A stretch of DNA of 64,000 nt from Epiperipatus broadwayi (lineage: Eukaryota; Onychophora; Udeonychophora; Euonychophora; Peripatidae): NCBI GenBank assembly GCA_028023455.1, contig JAQFVV010006309.1, positions 390,511 to 454,510 on the forward strand, written 5' to 3'. The notes under the pieces are model-generated. The model searched no databases, was not told the DNA's origin, and was given only the letters and a program-made list of their open reading frames with translations. Position 1 is the first letter of the stretch, and each line of letters starts with the position of its first letter. Positions 12,153 to 23,130 of this stretch are shown here, piece after piece. Both the position numbers and the translations under genes were made by a program.

Positions 12153-13505
12153 GTAAAAAAAAATTAAGTGAGTGAACACAAACTTCGGGATAGCATGAAT
12201 CCCAGGATGAACACTGTCAGGGAGACCCTGCAACCTACTGGTGATGTCTTGGAGTGTAATACCATGATCTGCCTCTCCGGTTGTGCCCACCCACTCCAAG
12301 GCAGGGTTTGTGCGGTGACCTAAGAGAAGGTTTTGAAAGTGGTTCTCTATGTGTAAAATCATATTCGCACCAGTAAGGCTACCACCATTGATGAGCAATG
12401 AAGTAGGAACCTCCTGTTTCTTTCTGGCCCCCAGAGCCCACCTGAGATAGCCCCGGGTCCAGCAATGTTGAGCTGGCAGGTAATTCTTTGCATTTTTTGT
12501 AGCTATTATCTCTGCTACTGCTGATTGTTTTGATCTGTATGAAGCTTTTAACTCAAGTAAGTATTCAATGTTATGATCCTGACCATTGAAGTTTTTAATT
12601 TTCCAATTCAGGCTGTCTAATTCACGCATCAGTGTGGTTGTTCCCTTAAGCTTGAAGGTGTATTGAGTAATCAGTGACTGAATAATGCCTATAAATGTAC
12701 TCCAGGCCTCGACCGGGTGTAGGTATATGAGGTTCACCTTGTGAAAAAGAATGTAGGCCTCTGAGAAGAATGCCTCAGTGGCGTTGGTTTTAGTGAACAT
12801 TCTGAGACTCCGGTTGACTTTAATTTGTTGAAAGTTGTTCAGCTCTATGAATGCCATAATCGCAAAATGATCCGAAAAGGCTGTCGGTTGCAGTTTAGCC
12901 TCTATCCCATAGTGCAATTCGGCCGAGTAGAACATTAGATCAATGAGTGTACGACTGTTTTTTGTATAGAATGAAAATGCATCAGGTGGAAAGAATCCCC
13001 TCCCATTGAGAAACACTTTGTTGAGTAGGGGTAAATATTTCTTTGTGAAGGATTCATAGGAGATGTTAAAGTCACCGAGCAGAATGGTAGGTGCATTATT
13101 ATTATTAGTAATTAGGTTAATTGTGTGGACTATTTTCAGCAGTGTTGCATGAACATTGGCGCTGTATACATAAATCACATTGAAAGTATTCAAGGAGAAG
13201 GTAAACTCCAAGGCAATTAGGTTCTGATCTAGATAAATTGTTCTGAAGGAGGTTGGAGCCAGAAGATTATTTATTATTACCCCAACTCCTCCCCTAGCCA
13301 CATGACCTGTAGATAAATGGGTGAAACCTATTTTACTAAGTTCTGATTTTATGAAGTAGTTTGAGTTTAGGTGATATTTTGTTTCACCTATGAACAACAT
13401 ATGTGGTGAGTTTTGCCTAAAGAAATGCCTGATGGCATTAATACGACCGAGGGAATTAATACCTCGGATATTGACAGCAGAGATTAAACATTTATTGTTA
13501 TCCAT
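12111..13505 (-). pseudogene. LINE ORF2, APE-type endonuclease part
   Basis: Nicks the target DNA to prime reverse transcription. An open frame of 464 residues whose first ~220 form an exonuclease-endonuclease-phosphatase domain: NIRG near the start (12-15), catalytic GETK (40-43), GDFN (144-147) and the SDH box (211-213). The remainder is the linker to RT. The Met at 13505 lies 34 bases after the ORF1 stop, a normal dicistronic LINE layout. The last ~18 residues (after the T run) are out-of-frame read-through, since the RT frame takes over there. Apart from this frameshift the domain looks intact. Confidence 0.88.
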
Positions 13506-13541
13506 TGCAAGGTGGCCCGCTAGATTCCACCGCAGGCGGTT

Positions 13542-15398
13542 TCAATGAAGCATCAGCAGACTCTTTTTTTTATTAATTTCCTTGCGGATGTTTTGAGGGA
13601 TGTTTAAATCTGAAGTGGGGAGGTCCACAGGCAAACCATTGGTAGGATAACCAGTTAACAAATCAGATGGAAGATTAATCTTGCGTTTCTTTTCTGTGGC
13701 TCCTTTATGCTTATTGTTCGTTGCATTTGATATTGTGGGTTTCGACTTTTGCCTCACTGGGAATGCCATCTCTTCTTCTCCTGAGCTAGGACTAGATACA
13801 ACCCATGGTTTTCTTTTATGACTGGTGCTAGGAGTGATGAATCTCTCCATCTCATCTGCAGACCAGGAAGCGGCAGAATCTACCGGTGTTTGGCAAGGAT
13901 TGATATTTTCATTAGCCACAGCTATCAGTGTATCACTAGGACTTGGTGAGATGTTATATTTACCTTGGATGGAGTTAGGTTTAGGTATTTCCGTCTTTTT
14001 TTTTTGTTTGGTTTGATCATCGTCTATATTGTTTTCACCAGCTTTATTACTAGATGCTGTAACTGAGCTAAAGCCTAGGCCTTCATGCAAACTCCTAGGT
14101 CCAGAATCGTGTGAATCTTTTGGTTTTGATTCCAATGGCCTTTGATTACTGTTTTGGTGACTATAGTTATGTGATGTGTTATGTTTGTAATCCTGATTAC
14201 TGTTAATTAAGGAGGGCTGATTCCTTTCATGTATTAGGATACTTTTTTTATTTGTATACTTTAAGTTGAGTTCATCCTCCTGTTCTACATTGTAGTGTTG
14301 TGCACTCGGTTGTTGTGAAGAATGTTGTACCTCCAGAACTGAATGTGAAGTCTGTTGTTGCCTACATCTGTGAGTGCGACCTTTTTTTTGACCACAAGAT
14401 GAACATATACGATTCAAACACTCCTTAATCAGGTGAGTCCTTTGTCCGCAGTAGAAGCACTGTGGCCTAACACCTGAAAAAGATAATATCATGGGACAGC
14501 CTCTAGCCGACAACACTGTTGGAATATCTGTTGGCACTATTCCCTTTTTTAGGAGCAGTCTAAATGTTGCTTTGTTCGAGAGAATGTTGTTAAATGTTTT
14601 GTCAATTGGAAGGTAGGTGAAACTTGTCACCTTGCCAAAGGGTTCCAATATCTCTTGTAAATAAGATTCATCTATTCCTGAAATGCAATCTTTTATTGAC
14701 CCATTTAGAGTGGATGATCTGTTTATATCTACAGTTACTATGATCTTATCATCCAATACTTTAAATTTGCTTTTAAAGTTATTCCTGCCAGCCCAGGTCT
14801 TGAATTCGACTGCTATATAGCGGTCATTCGGATGGGTAGAAATCCTATGAATTTCGTTTGCAATATTTGCTGTTCTAATTAACTCAAACAAGGCATTCAT
14901 TGGAAATTTAAACAGAGCACACTTTAGGTCCGTTACCGCTAGTATAATGCTCTTATCATTGCTATAGTTAGCCAGTGATTTCAGAAGCATGTTTGGAATA
15001 GTCAGGTTAAAATTTGACACAATATTATCCATTTGCTCCACTGAAAGTTGATTTAGTGTAATATTGCTTTCAATTGGATCCACTTGAACCAGATCATCTT
15101 CATAGTGTGATTGCTGTTCTATCAACTCAAGAATGTCCATTCCCACAGTTTTTTGATTTGTATTGCTGCCTTGTTGATCAGTATTGTGACCTGCAGGAAG
15201 AAAGGGTTGGCCATTGCTAGAGTGGTTAACCGACCCAGATTGTGTCATTCCAGCCCGAGCTGCACTAGCATATGACATAGGAAGTGTGAAACATTTAGTT
15301 TCATCAGCAGGTTTAGTTTGTAGTTTAGTAAAATTTTCATTATTTGCTTGTGTGAGATTTAACAAATTATGATCAAGATCATCTTGTTTTCCCATCAA
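13542..15398 (-). CDS. LINE ORF1 nucleic-acid-binding protein
   Basis: ORF1 products bind the element RNA and act as chaperones in the RNP. The 618-residue frame has a low-complexity N-terminus with SYASAARAG (42-50), an RRM-like region (about 150-305, with ESYLQEILEPFGKV and KATFRLLLKKG), a canonical CX2CX4HX4C knuckle (C314, C317, H322, C327) and a second Cys/His cluster with odd spacing (C332, C335, H343, C345). A Ser/Gln/Asn-rich, then basic, tail follows. The frame is open upstream of the Met at 15398 to about 15540, so the true start may lie further 5' or in the broken frames at 15526-17495. Fully open, unlike the rest. Confidence 0.8.
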   Translation of the reverse strand: MMGKQDDLDHNLLNLTQANNENFTKLQTKPADETKCFTLPMSYASAARAGMTQSGSVNHSSNGQPFLPAGHNTDQQGSNTNQKTVGMDILELIEQQSHYEDDLVQVDPIESNITLNQLSVEQMDNIVSNFNLTIPNMLLKSLANYSNDKSIILAVTDLKCALFKFPMNALFELIRTANIANEIHRISTHPNDRYIAVEFKTWAGRNNFKSKFKVLDDKIIVTVDINRSSTLNGSIKDCISGIDESYLQEILEPFGKVTSFTYLPIDKTFNNILSNKATFRLLLKKGIVPTDIPTVLSARGCPMILSFSGVRPQCFYCGQRTHLIKECLNRICSSCGQKKGRTHRCRQQQTSHSVLEVQHSSQQPSAQHYNVEQEDELNLKYTNKKSILIHERNQPSLINSNQDYKHNTSHNYSHQNSNQRPLESKPKDSHDSGPRSLHEGLGFSSVTASSNKAGENNIDDDQTKQKKKTEIPKPNSIQGKYNISPSPSDTLIAVANENINPCQTPVDSAASWSADEMERFITPSTSHKRKPWVVSSPSSGEEEMAFPVRQKSKPTISNATNNKHKGATEKKRKINLPSDLLTGYPTNGLPVDLPTSDLNIPQNIRKEINKKKSLLMLH

Positions 15399-15525
15399 TA
15401 AGGTATGTTTTGAAGTGACAGGAGGGGAGACATTATTGTGACAAGTGCTGAGTGGTGGATGACCAGCTATGGTATGAGATTCTAACGGATATTCAAACGA
15501 TTGTGTTTGTAAATTATTTTTATTT

Positions 15526-17495
15526 CTATTTGGATAGATTCAACTTTTCTTTGAGCCATCCCGCGTTATTTCTAGTGCTGTTATGAAAAATTAAACTGGG
15601 AAATGATTCACTATGTATTTGACTATGATTAGATAGTAATTTTGTGCTTGGATGCTTATCATTCAGGCTTAATGCAAGGGGATTTGTATATACAGTTTTA
15701 TTAGCTTTTGGCCTATATGCGTTTATAATGTTCGTTTTGTCTTCTGATGTGGAAGAAAAACAATCAGCATCATCGGCTAGCACCCTCTGTTCACCAGAAA
15801 TGGGTTGATTTTTAGTTAGCTGGTATGTTAGTATATTTTTGGGCAGGATTTTGGATGTTTGATGACTCAAACTGGGGTTAGATTTAGGTGTATTGTGCGA
15901 CTCCCGGTTATTAAGTTTGGTTTTGCAGCCATTGGCAGTGCCATCCGCCTTCACGTGTACAATTGACATATTCTCAGAAATTGATGTATTAAGAATGGAA
16001 TGGTTTTTGTTTTTTTTTTCCTATTTCTTTTTGATTAAATTCCGGATTATTCCTATTATGACCTGATTTATTGAGATTGTCCGATTTACAATCATTATCC
16101 TGACAGTTATGCTCATCGGGTGTCTTGTAATTGATACACAATGCTCTTCCGATCTATTACGTTGGACTCTATTACGTTAGTCCCAGAGCACAAAATATCG
16201 GCATTATCGGAATTGAGATTTATATTTATTTCAACTCTGTCTTCTATTGTGAGTTCATTACTATTAATGGGGGTTGCCTCATCAGATAGAACTTTAGTTT
16301 TATTTTGTTTTGAAATATTAGGTGCTGTTTCATAATTGCTCTCACTGTTTTCAATTATTTCTATGATATGTTGTGTGTCTCCGCTATCGCTATTACATTT
16401 ATTAAGAGCCTTAGACTCTAAGCTGTACGATCGAATTTTTATTCGCACTGTTAATTCTATTGCTTCTACGTTTTGTCACGTCGACTGCAGCGCCAGTTAT
16501 ATCAAAGCATGGCGAGCAGTAATCTAAAGTGATGCAATCATTAATCATTTCATTTGACTTTCCGTGTGTCCATTTCTAGAGGTTTTTTATCAGTGTGTTT
16601 TTTTTTATTATCAATACCATTATTATTAATTTTGTAGCAGGTTTTTTTATTAGATTTTTTAAATAATCTAAGCGACTGTTGTTTCTTCTTCTTATGATTC
16701 GTTTTTTTATATTTGGTAAAATGCGTTGGAGCTGCTGGCTGTATCATCGCTGTCTTTTCGCCGGAACGTCCAGTCGTGATAGGAACTTAATTTATCTGTA
16801 AGTAAATCTTTGATTTCTTTAATTTTGGGGGTGTTTGAACAATTGTAACTTTTAATTAATTTCAGACATTTGTTATAGTTATTCTTAATATTACATGAGC
16901 TTCTAATGGAATGTATATCGAGACTATTTGTTTGCTCTTCTGCAACAGGCCCTGTTTTACCGCAATCAAAGCACTCAGCGTTTTGTGCAGAGCCTAGGTT
17001 CATGTTATAGTGCGGCCTTGTGGTTACGTTCATATTTACGTTATCTTGCAACTCGTTACTTTTATTTATTTCCCCTAAATTAGTTATATTAGACATATTT
17101 AAGGATTGTCCAAAAGACATATTTTTGATTCAATGGATTTGGTGCTTCAGTAAGATTGCTACAGCTGGCTGTTTGTATTTCTGTATTAGGCGAACTTCCA
17201 ATGAAGTCTTCGTTGCTAATGTCTACCATTAGACCTTCGATAACGTCTTCAAGAGGTTTTTTCTGTACGACATATTTTATAGTTTTATTTTTTTTTTTTT
17301 ATGATAAAGAAACGGATCCTTTTTTTTGGATCTTGTTAGAATACTCCAAGAACCTTTGTTAGATTTATTTTGTATTTTAATTTTCCCATAACTAGAATGA
17401 TTTTGCTTTGTAATTTGGTCTATGTTAGCCGCTTTTATGCACGGACCAAATTTTACATTATAATTCGGATTGTGAGTAACCGAACTCACATCCAT
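15526..17495 (-). pseudogene. Broken 5' coding stretch of the LINE (extended ORF1 or extra ORF)
   Basis: Consecutive minus-strand open pieces join by frame jumps: 17495-17277 (starts MDVSSVTHNPNYN), about 17280-17110, 17120-16707 (CFDCGKTG), 16747-16550 (Lys-rich), about 16560-16440, 16448-16113 and 15969-15526. Adjacent pieces continue in another frame at or near A/T runs (for example the 13-T run at 17287), and codon composition (Asn, Ser, Lys, acidic patches) resembles ORF1. The simplest reading is one long ORF1 extension interrupted by small indels, either real decay or homopolymer errors in assembly. A separate upstream ORF is the alternative. No domain is recognised. The Met codons inside are not reliable starts. 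Confidence 0.55.
16135..16155. other. Illumina-adapter-like 21-mer inside the LINE
   Basis: The plus strand carries GCTCTTCCGATCT at 16143-16155, identical to the 3' end of the standard Illumina Read 1 adapter. The eight bases before it (16135-16142) match the adapter at six of eight positions. It sits within an open piece of the LINE, in frame. Either chance, or adapter sequence carried into an assembly. Confidence 0.5.
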
Positions 17496-17699
17496 TTAGA
17501 TAAAATATAAGAACCACTTACCTTAAACGATTTCAAGGCCTTTTTTCCGATGGTTATAATTTTAGGGAATCTTTAATAAAAAAAAAAAAACTTTTGGGAG
17601 CTCAGGAAGGTGCTTCCTACTCAGACTATACCTAACGCCACCTACCACCTAACTTTTTCTTTTTAAAGTTCTTTTTTTTTTTTTTTTACCTATTATATT

Positions 17700-19149
17700 G
17701 TTTATTTTATAAAATCCAAAAAGGAACAATGCAACTGTTAATTGTCTAAAAATAATTAAAGGGTTGGAAACAATAGTGTTTTAATCTGGGGAAGGTATTT
17801 TTAATTAAAGTTTTTACTTAAAATGGGGATTAAGATTAAAGATTTTCGTTTGTCATAAACATTTTGTCAAATCTATTTCTAATCTGGAAATAGATTTGAA
17901 TTTATTTTTGACATTATCTTACATTGCATCTTTCAAAAAAAAAAAAACAATGAACAAAGGAAACTTAATATTTTAGATCAGAGATTAGATTTTAAAGCTA
18001 AAACTACTAATTAAAAGCATTTCAGAAATACTTGAGCAGAGTATAAAATGGCCTGATAAAAAATCACCAACAGATAGAATAGCTACTATTGAAAAAACTG
18101 TATTGTAAACATATTACATGTCGCTTAAAATGATGTAAAAGTAAATCCACCACCATTCCCGGCCCTGTTGGGTCATCATCTTCTGCTGCCATACCATTCT
18201 GCTGCCCAAGAGTGAAGTAAAAGCCCGACCTAAGAACTTTAGAATGCTAATAGAAGCTTGCTGCCACCAAAGAACTTGTATTTCAATTGCCATGCATGAG
18301 CAGACTTTAAAATATGGACTCTTAAAATTGCAAGGTAACTTTTCAAGCCATCACCTCAAACTAAATTTAGCCTAACTCATCTATCAAGATTTCTTTTAAT
18401 GTGTTATTTAACTTTGTTTTTGTATGTAATTTGCTTTTAAGTGAGTTCTATAAATTTAATTTTCTCTCATATGCTCGTAACTTTCCTTAACTTTGCTGCG
18501 GTCATTAATTTATATGTGTTTATTCTTTGATTTATATATCTGCCTGTTTATTATTAATATGCCAATTTCCAGCAATCTGGTGAACTTAATTTCTAAAATC
18601 ATTTTTGTCTTTCAATTAAATCTCCATTAATTAAGGTTTTTAATGTTCCCTCAAAATATGTTATATGATGTATGTTTGCCAGTTTGTTTTTTTACGAATC
18701 AACATTTTATGTTGATTTATTATAAAATTATTTGTTCTACTCTGAATAGAATAAAGTAATTCTACCCGGGGTAAATCCACTATTCAAGCTAATTAACACT
18801 TCGAAATCTTTTAAAATGTTTTTTTTTAAATTCTGAAAGAGTGACCCATTAATTATTTTCTATAACTGCCAGTCATCTTTTATTTTCCATATTCTTAAAA
18901 TGTCAAATATTGTATTTAAATATTCCAGTTGCTATAAAAACCATGAGGGTGGGTAAATTGTAATATTTTACTGTTTTAGTTATTAAGTAAAATCTTGTCT
19001 CTATATATATTATAACTGCATAGCATATTATTTCTCTAAATTATGGCATTCAAATAAGGGCCATTCACTTTAAAGCAGTAAACTTATTCAATGTCATTAG
19101 TGACATTTGTCATTACTGCATTACTGACATTTGGCCTTATCTTCATGTT
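17700..19149. other. No gene seen
   Basis: AT-rich flank of the LINE 5' end. A slightly GC-richer patch at about 18150-18300 (CCCGGCCCTGTTGGGTC) has no open frame or recognised motif. Confidence 0.5.
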
Positions 19150-19159
19150 TATATATATT

Positions 19160-19440
19160 ATGTGCTTCTAGTCTTCTAATCTGGGGGTTGCAACAAGTTT
19201 GAACCCATAGATTTATTTCTCAATCTTGTCCTGAGGATAGTTAATCTTCCCAGGACCATTTATTTTGTATAAAAAGGCCTCTGGTGGTGATTCCCTAAGT
19301 CTGGCACATGCTATACCTATCCACTTTCTTCATACAAAAAGGCCTGCATGTCAGCAATGTCCACAGCATGCCTATCTACTTCATCTTTCATCCAGAAGCA
19401 TGACTTTTCCTGTTATTTCTTGGTTATAATGTCACACCGC
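19160..19440. repeat. GC-richer patch with short tandem repeat
   Basis: Two related units, TATAAAAAGGCCTCTGG (from about 19268) and CATACAAAAAGGCCTGCATG (from about 19333), each followed by a GCATGC/ATGCTATACCTATCCACT-like block (ACATGCTATACCTATCCACT and GCATGCCTATCTACT). This makes an imperfect tandem of about 65 bp in a patch richer in G+C than its surroundings. Likely part of an unidentified repeat; no coding frame. Confidence 0.4.
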
Positions 19441-21700
19441 AAACTTCTTTGTATTATTATTTCTTTTATTCATGACCCAGTTTTAATGCTCTAATATTAA
19501 AATTGTGCTCTACTTAAAATATATATAAATGCCAACTACTTCTAGTTTTATTAATTAAATTTATTTCAGTCTTATACAATCCCACCATCGTAATTTATTC
19601 CTATATTTAAGAGTATTTATTTGTCTTGGGGAAAATAAAGCATTCTTCTTACCAGCGCTAATTAAAAGAAGTATTTTATCATATAATAAAATATGTTTTC
19701 AAATGTATTTTATGTATTTTCACGACCGTAATGGCATGAAAATGGTTTATATTATATCTGTAATGAAATCTCGGAACACCCCTAAATGATATTAGTCACC
19801 ACATTTCAGAACCGTAATCCAAAGCGTTAATAGCAATATTATGTAATTCTTTCTAATAATTGATTGGCATCTTAATATTGGACCCACCAAAGACGTGTTT
19901 ATTTATAATATAGTATTTAGCTAATAAAAGAGCATATGAGAAATAATAGCATGAATGACATATAATTATCTATTGTTTGGTAGACTGCGTGCTCATTCAC
20001 GCACATACTAATGTATGCCATTAATTTATAAATGTATTAATAATTAGTCATTATATTAAACTATATTTATATTGTCTAACTTGTTTGAGTAGTTCGAATT
20101 CCTTTTTCTCCACTTCCACACATACAGCCATGTGTGTATATATTTTAGTTAAGTCATAGTTAATAGATGTCTCATTGTCTTTACGATTTGCTAGTGGGGT
20201 GGATTAAGAATTAATTCTCATGTGCCATCATTGTTATGTAATCCATTAGGTGTTTGATCTGGGGCTTAGAGAGTGGCTTCGAATTCAGGCTGGTCCCTGA
20301 CCTAAATCTCAGGCTTGACTGAGTTTGAAGTACATTTTGTAAGTTCCAGCTCATGTTAGATGGATAAACATGTTTTGACCGGTACAATATATATTGCACT
20401 CCCGGTAACAAAAACAATGTCTTCAATGTTTTTTGATTAGGGAAAACCACAATGAGTATTAGAAGCAACTTATTTAACAAAATCTTTGAAAGAATTATTA
20501 TTGTAAAGAAATAACAATAATATTGCATGATAATTGCTGAATTTTTTTCTATCCTTTTAAAATTGAGACAGCGGAAGCAATCAATATGTTAAATGGTATA
20601 ACTTTATGAATCCACATATTTTAAAAGTTTTGAAACTAACATATCAGTGTCATGTTTTAAATTTTTTCCCAGGAAACCATCAGAAACTATTCAGTTTCAT
20701 GATTAAAATTATAACTATCTGTTTAAAGTTTATTAAGTTGAATATTACAGATCATGCAATGTTATTCAAGGAGTGTAATATAATATAAAGTTCCACACTT
20801 TGTGACTGTTAATGTTTAATCTATTTATAATATATGAACTTGGGGGTCAACCTTATGAAATGGTGAAACATTATCTTTCTTTACATAATATTTTTCTCAT
20901 TTTAAATAACAATGGTCAATTTTCTTTACTGTTTTTCATAGTAGAATAAAGAAATAGAATGAAATTCTTTCCCATTGTTACTGATCTAATATTCACAGAT
21001 AGTGTTCATTACTTACACATATAGTTTATATTGTGATAAAGCATGGTGTGGGGTATTAACCTATGCCTTGTGTATTTTTTTTAAATCAAATTTTTATATA
21101 TTTTGAATTTAAAATAAATTTTTCTTACATAGCGACTCATTATAAATGCTTAACGATGTGTTTGATTTGGCACCAATTGTCCTCTCAAACTGGGGTAAAG
21201 ATGTATATTATACAATAAATTGTGTCATGACTACTTTTTGTTTGATCAATAGATTGGAATGGATACAAGGTGAATTTTATATGCAAGTTTATTAAAAAAA
21301 ATGATTCTGTTACAAATCTTGTTTCTAAATTAGAGACTTGGTGAATAAGCTTATATTTTCAGAAATTCATATTTAACAGCTTTATTTTATTTACAGGGCT
21401 TATTAAAATTATTAGAACTATTTAAAAGAAGTATGTATAATGATTATATTAATAAAATCTATCAAAATTGATCAAATATGAAATGATGAAAATATTTTTC
21501 TATACATGATTGAAATAATATTATTACCATATAAAACAGGCCATCCGTGAATTGAATGTTATATCATTTTACAGATTAATACATTATTTTTAGTATATCA
21601 GAAAAATGTCTAAAGTGATCTTGAACAAGTTTTGTGACTAAATTTTCTTTGCAGAGAATTGTTGAAATCCAATATCTAAATCTCTATATTTCTTATGAAG
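19441..21700. other. No gene seen
   Basis: Long AT-rich stretch. Short open frames (such as 20211-20528 minus) lack domain motifs and have AT-driven composition. No RNA gene or repeat identified. Confidence 0.5.
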
Positions 21701-21704
21701 CTCT

Positions 21705-22200
21705 AAATTCAACTGTATTTATATGTTAGACTATTTCCATCATCTTATATGAGTATTGAATATCTTTAAAATAATTTAACTTTATTTAATATTCCAAATG
21801 CATTTAATTGTTAGTAATAGCAAACAGGTTGCACAATGTTTCAAGAGGTATTATTCTCCCCTCTTCTTCATGTGTTGCCGGACTGACCAGTGACAGTACT
21901 AGTATGGGAATTAAACCTGGACTCTTAGATTCTTGAGTATTGAATTTGAAGGTAATGCCCTAACCAAATGAGCCATCTTGCCAAAGGCAATAGTCAGTAG
22001 AAATTTCATATACTTATCTATGAAGTTTATCCTGATTTCTCCATTTTTTCCTAAGAGCAAAGTTGATTAGTAGTTTCCATATAATCACACTAAGTTGACT
22101 TATAGGATTGTGTGTCATTGTCATGTGAGTAACTTCTTTAAATTTTCTTCTTTGTACCTTTCTTCTATCCAATATTTGTGTATTTTCCCAATTTCAATAA
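21705..22200 (-). mobile_element. Penelope-like element 1, truncated inverted 3' end
   Basis: Reverse complement, diverged, of 22630-23130. On the minus strand it reads the last part of the Penelope-like ORF (matching the NIRKPLTNFALKKKW segment of the plus copy), then the 3' region with a tRNA-like block, a hammerhead-like block (21838-21872) and a distal AT-rich tail. It lies head to head with the longer plus copy. Partial inverted copies of this kind are a known habit of Penelope elements. Confidence 0.7.
21885..21992 (-). repeat. tRNA-like block in Penelope 3' region (minus copy)
   Basis: On the minus strand: TGGCTCATTTGGTTAGGGC (A-box-like) and, about 45 bases on, AGGTTTAATTCCCAT (B-box-like). 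Same order as the plus copy at 22862-22945. It is shared by both element copies, so it belongs to the repeat rather than being a functional tRNA gene. Confidence 0.6.
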
Positions 22201-22259
22201 AAAAGTTTGTTCAGAAACCTGCGATTTGAAAAAAGAAAAAATCCAAATAGAACAAACTT

Positions 22260-22830
22260 ATGAAAAACAGTCATCCATTAGCTATTATTAAGAAAACCAT
22301 AAATAGACACCAAAAAGAATCATCAAAAGAAAAAACAATTATTGGTATTGTAGTATACCCATACATACTAAAAATAGCAGACAAATTAAGGAAAATCTGC
22401 AATCAGTATAACATTAGAACAGCTTTCCAGAGTAATACCACACTACAAAGAATTCTAAGATCTACAAAATCTAAACTTGAAATGTTGGAGAAAAAAAACT
22501 GAATCTATGAAATACCATGTGAATGTGGAAAAATGTATAACGATGAGACCAGTCATCCCATTGAAAATCGCAAGAACACAAACTGATGATTAGAAGAGTG
22601 AAATTAAGATGTATGTACCAATGAACATATATATGTTCAATTGGGAAAAAACACACAAATATTGGATAGAGAAGAAAAGGTACAAAAAAGAATATTTAAA
22701 AAAGCTGCTCACATGGCAATGGAAAACAATCCCATGCATCAATCTAGTGTGACAATACATAATATACGGAAACCACTAACCAACTTTGCTCTTAAGAAAA
22801 AGTGGAGAAATCAGGAGAAACCTCATAGAT
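22260..22830 (+). pseudogene. Penelope-like RT C-terminus with GIY-YIG nuclease relic
   Basis: One continuous frame with several stops. It opens with a Lys-rich linker, then VVYPYILKIADKLRKICNQY and NIRTAF, the conserved region after the RT of Penelope-like elements (typically IPYIPGxS...K.YNIRTVF). After a TGA at 22500-22502 comes IYEIPCECGKMYNDETSHPI, a decayed GIY-YIG motif (family pattern Y-x-IPC-x-CG-x-x-YIGET-x-R). After more stops the end reads QILDREEKVQKRIFKKAA and NIRKPL. GIY-YIG nucleases make the target nick; the YIG of this copy is now YND and the frame is broken, so it is inactive. Family call is confident, clade is not. Confidence 0.8.
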
Positions 22831-22861
22831 AAGTATATAAAATTTCTACTGTTGCCTTGGC

Positions 22862-22945
22862 AAGGATGGCTCAGTTTATTAGAGCATTACTTTAAAATTT
22901 AATACTCAAGCCTCTATGGGTCCAGGTTCAATTCCCATGCTAGTA
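22862..22945 (+). repeat. tRNA-like block in Penelope 3' region (plus copy)
   Basis: GGATGGCTCAGTTTATTAGA resembles the tRNA D-arm/A-box and CCAGGTTCAATTCCCAT the T-arm/B-box. A clean acceptor stem is not obvious, so this is a tRNA-derived relic, either a SINE fused to or inserted in a Penelope ancestor or part of the element itself. Confidence 0.6.
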
Positions 22946-23130
22946 CTGTTACTGGTCAGGTCAGAAATATCTGAAGAAGAGAGGAGAATAATACCTATCA
23001 AAATGTTGTGTATATTCTAACCTGTATGCTATTAATAATAGTTGAATGTAAAGTTAAATTTTTTTAAAGACATTCAATACTCATATTAAATAATGGAAAT
23101 AGACCAATATATAAATACAATCCGTTTTTA

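Larger units (their letters stand above)
10010..17690 (-). mobile_element. Nearly full-length L1/Tx1-like LINE retrotransposon
   Basis: A minus-strand non-LTR retrotransposon of about 7.7 kb, much less AT-rich than its flanks. Reading 5' to 3' on the minus strand: a short GC-richer leader (about 17690-17500), a long coding-like 5' stretch in several frames, ORF1 (15398-13542) with an RRM-like region and zinc knuckles, then ORF2 with APE-type endonuclease and RT, then about 260 bp of 3' untranslated sequence. RRM-plus-CCHC ORF1 and a C-terminal Cys/His region fit the L1/Tx1 group; the clade call is inference. Both ends are estimated from the composition change. Two older copies lie at 1900-6620 and 38560-40660. 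Confidence 0.85.
22201..23130 (+). mobile_element. Penelope-like element 1, 3' part
   Basis: Contains the end of a Penelope-type ORF (22260-22830) followed by about 300 bp of 3' sequence that is also present inverted at 21705-22000. The 3' sequence has a tRNA-like block (22862-22945), then CTGAAGAAGAGAGGAG (from 22971) and an AT-rich tail. The RT domain is missing, so the copy is 5'-truncated. Confidence 0.7.
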
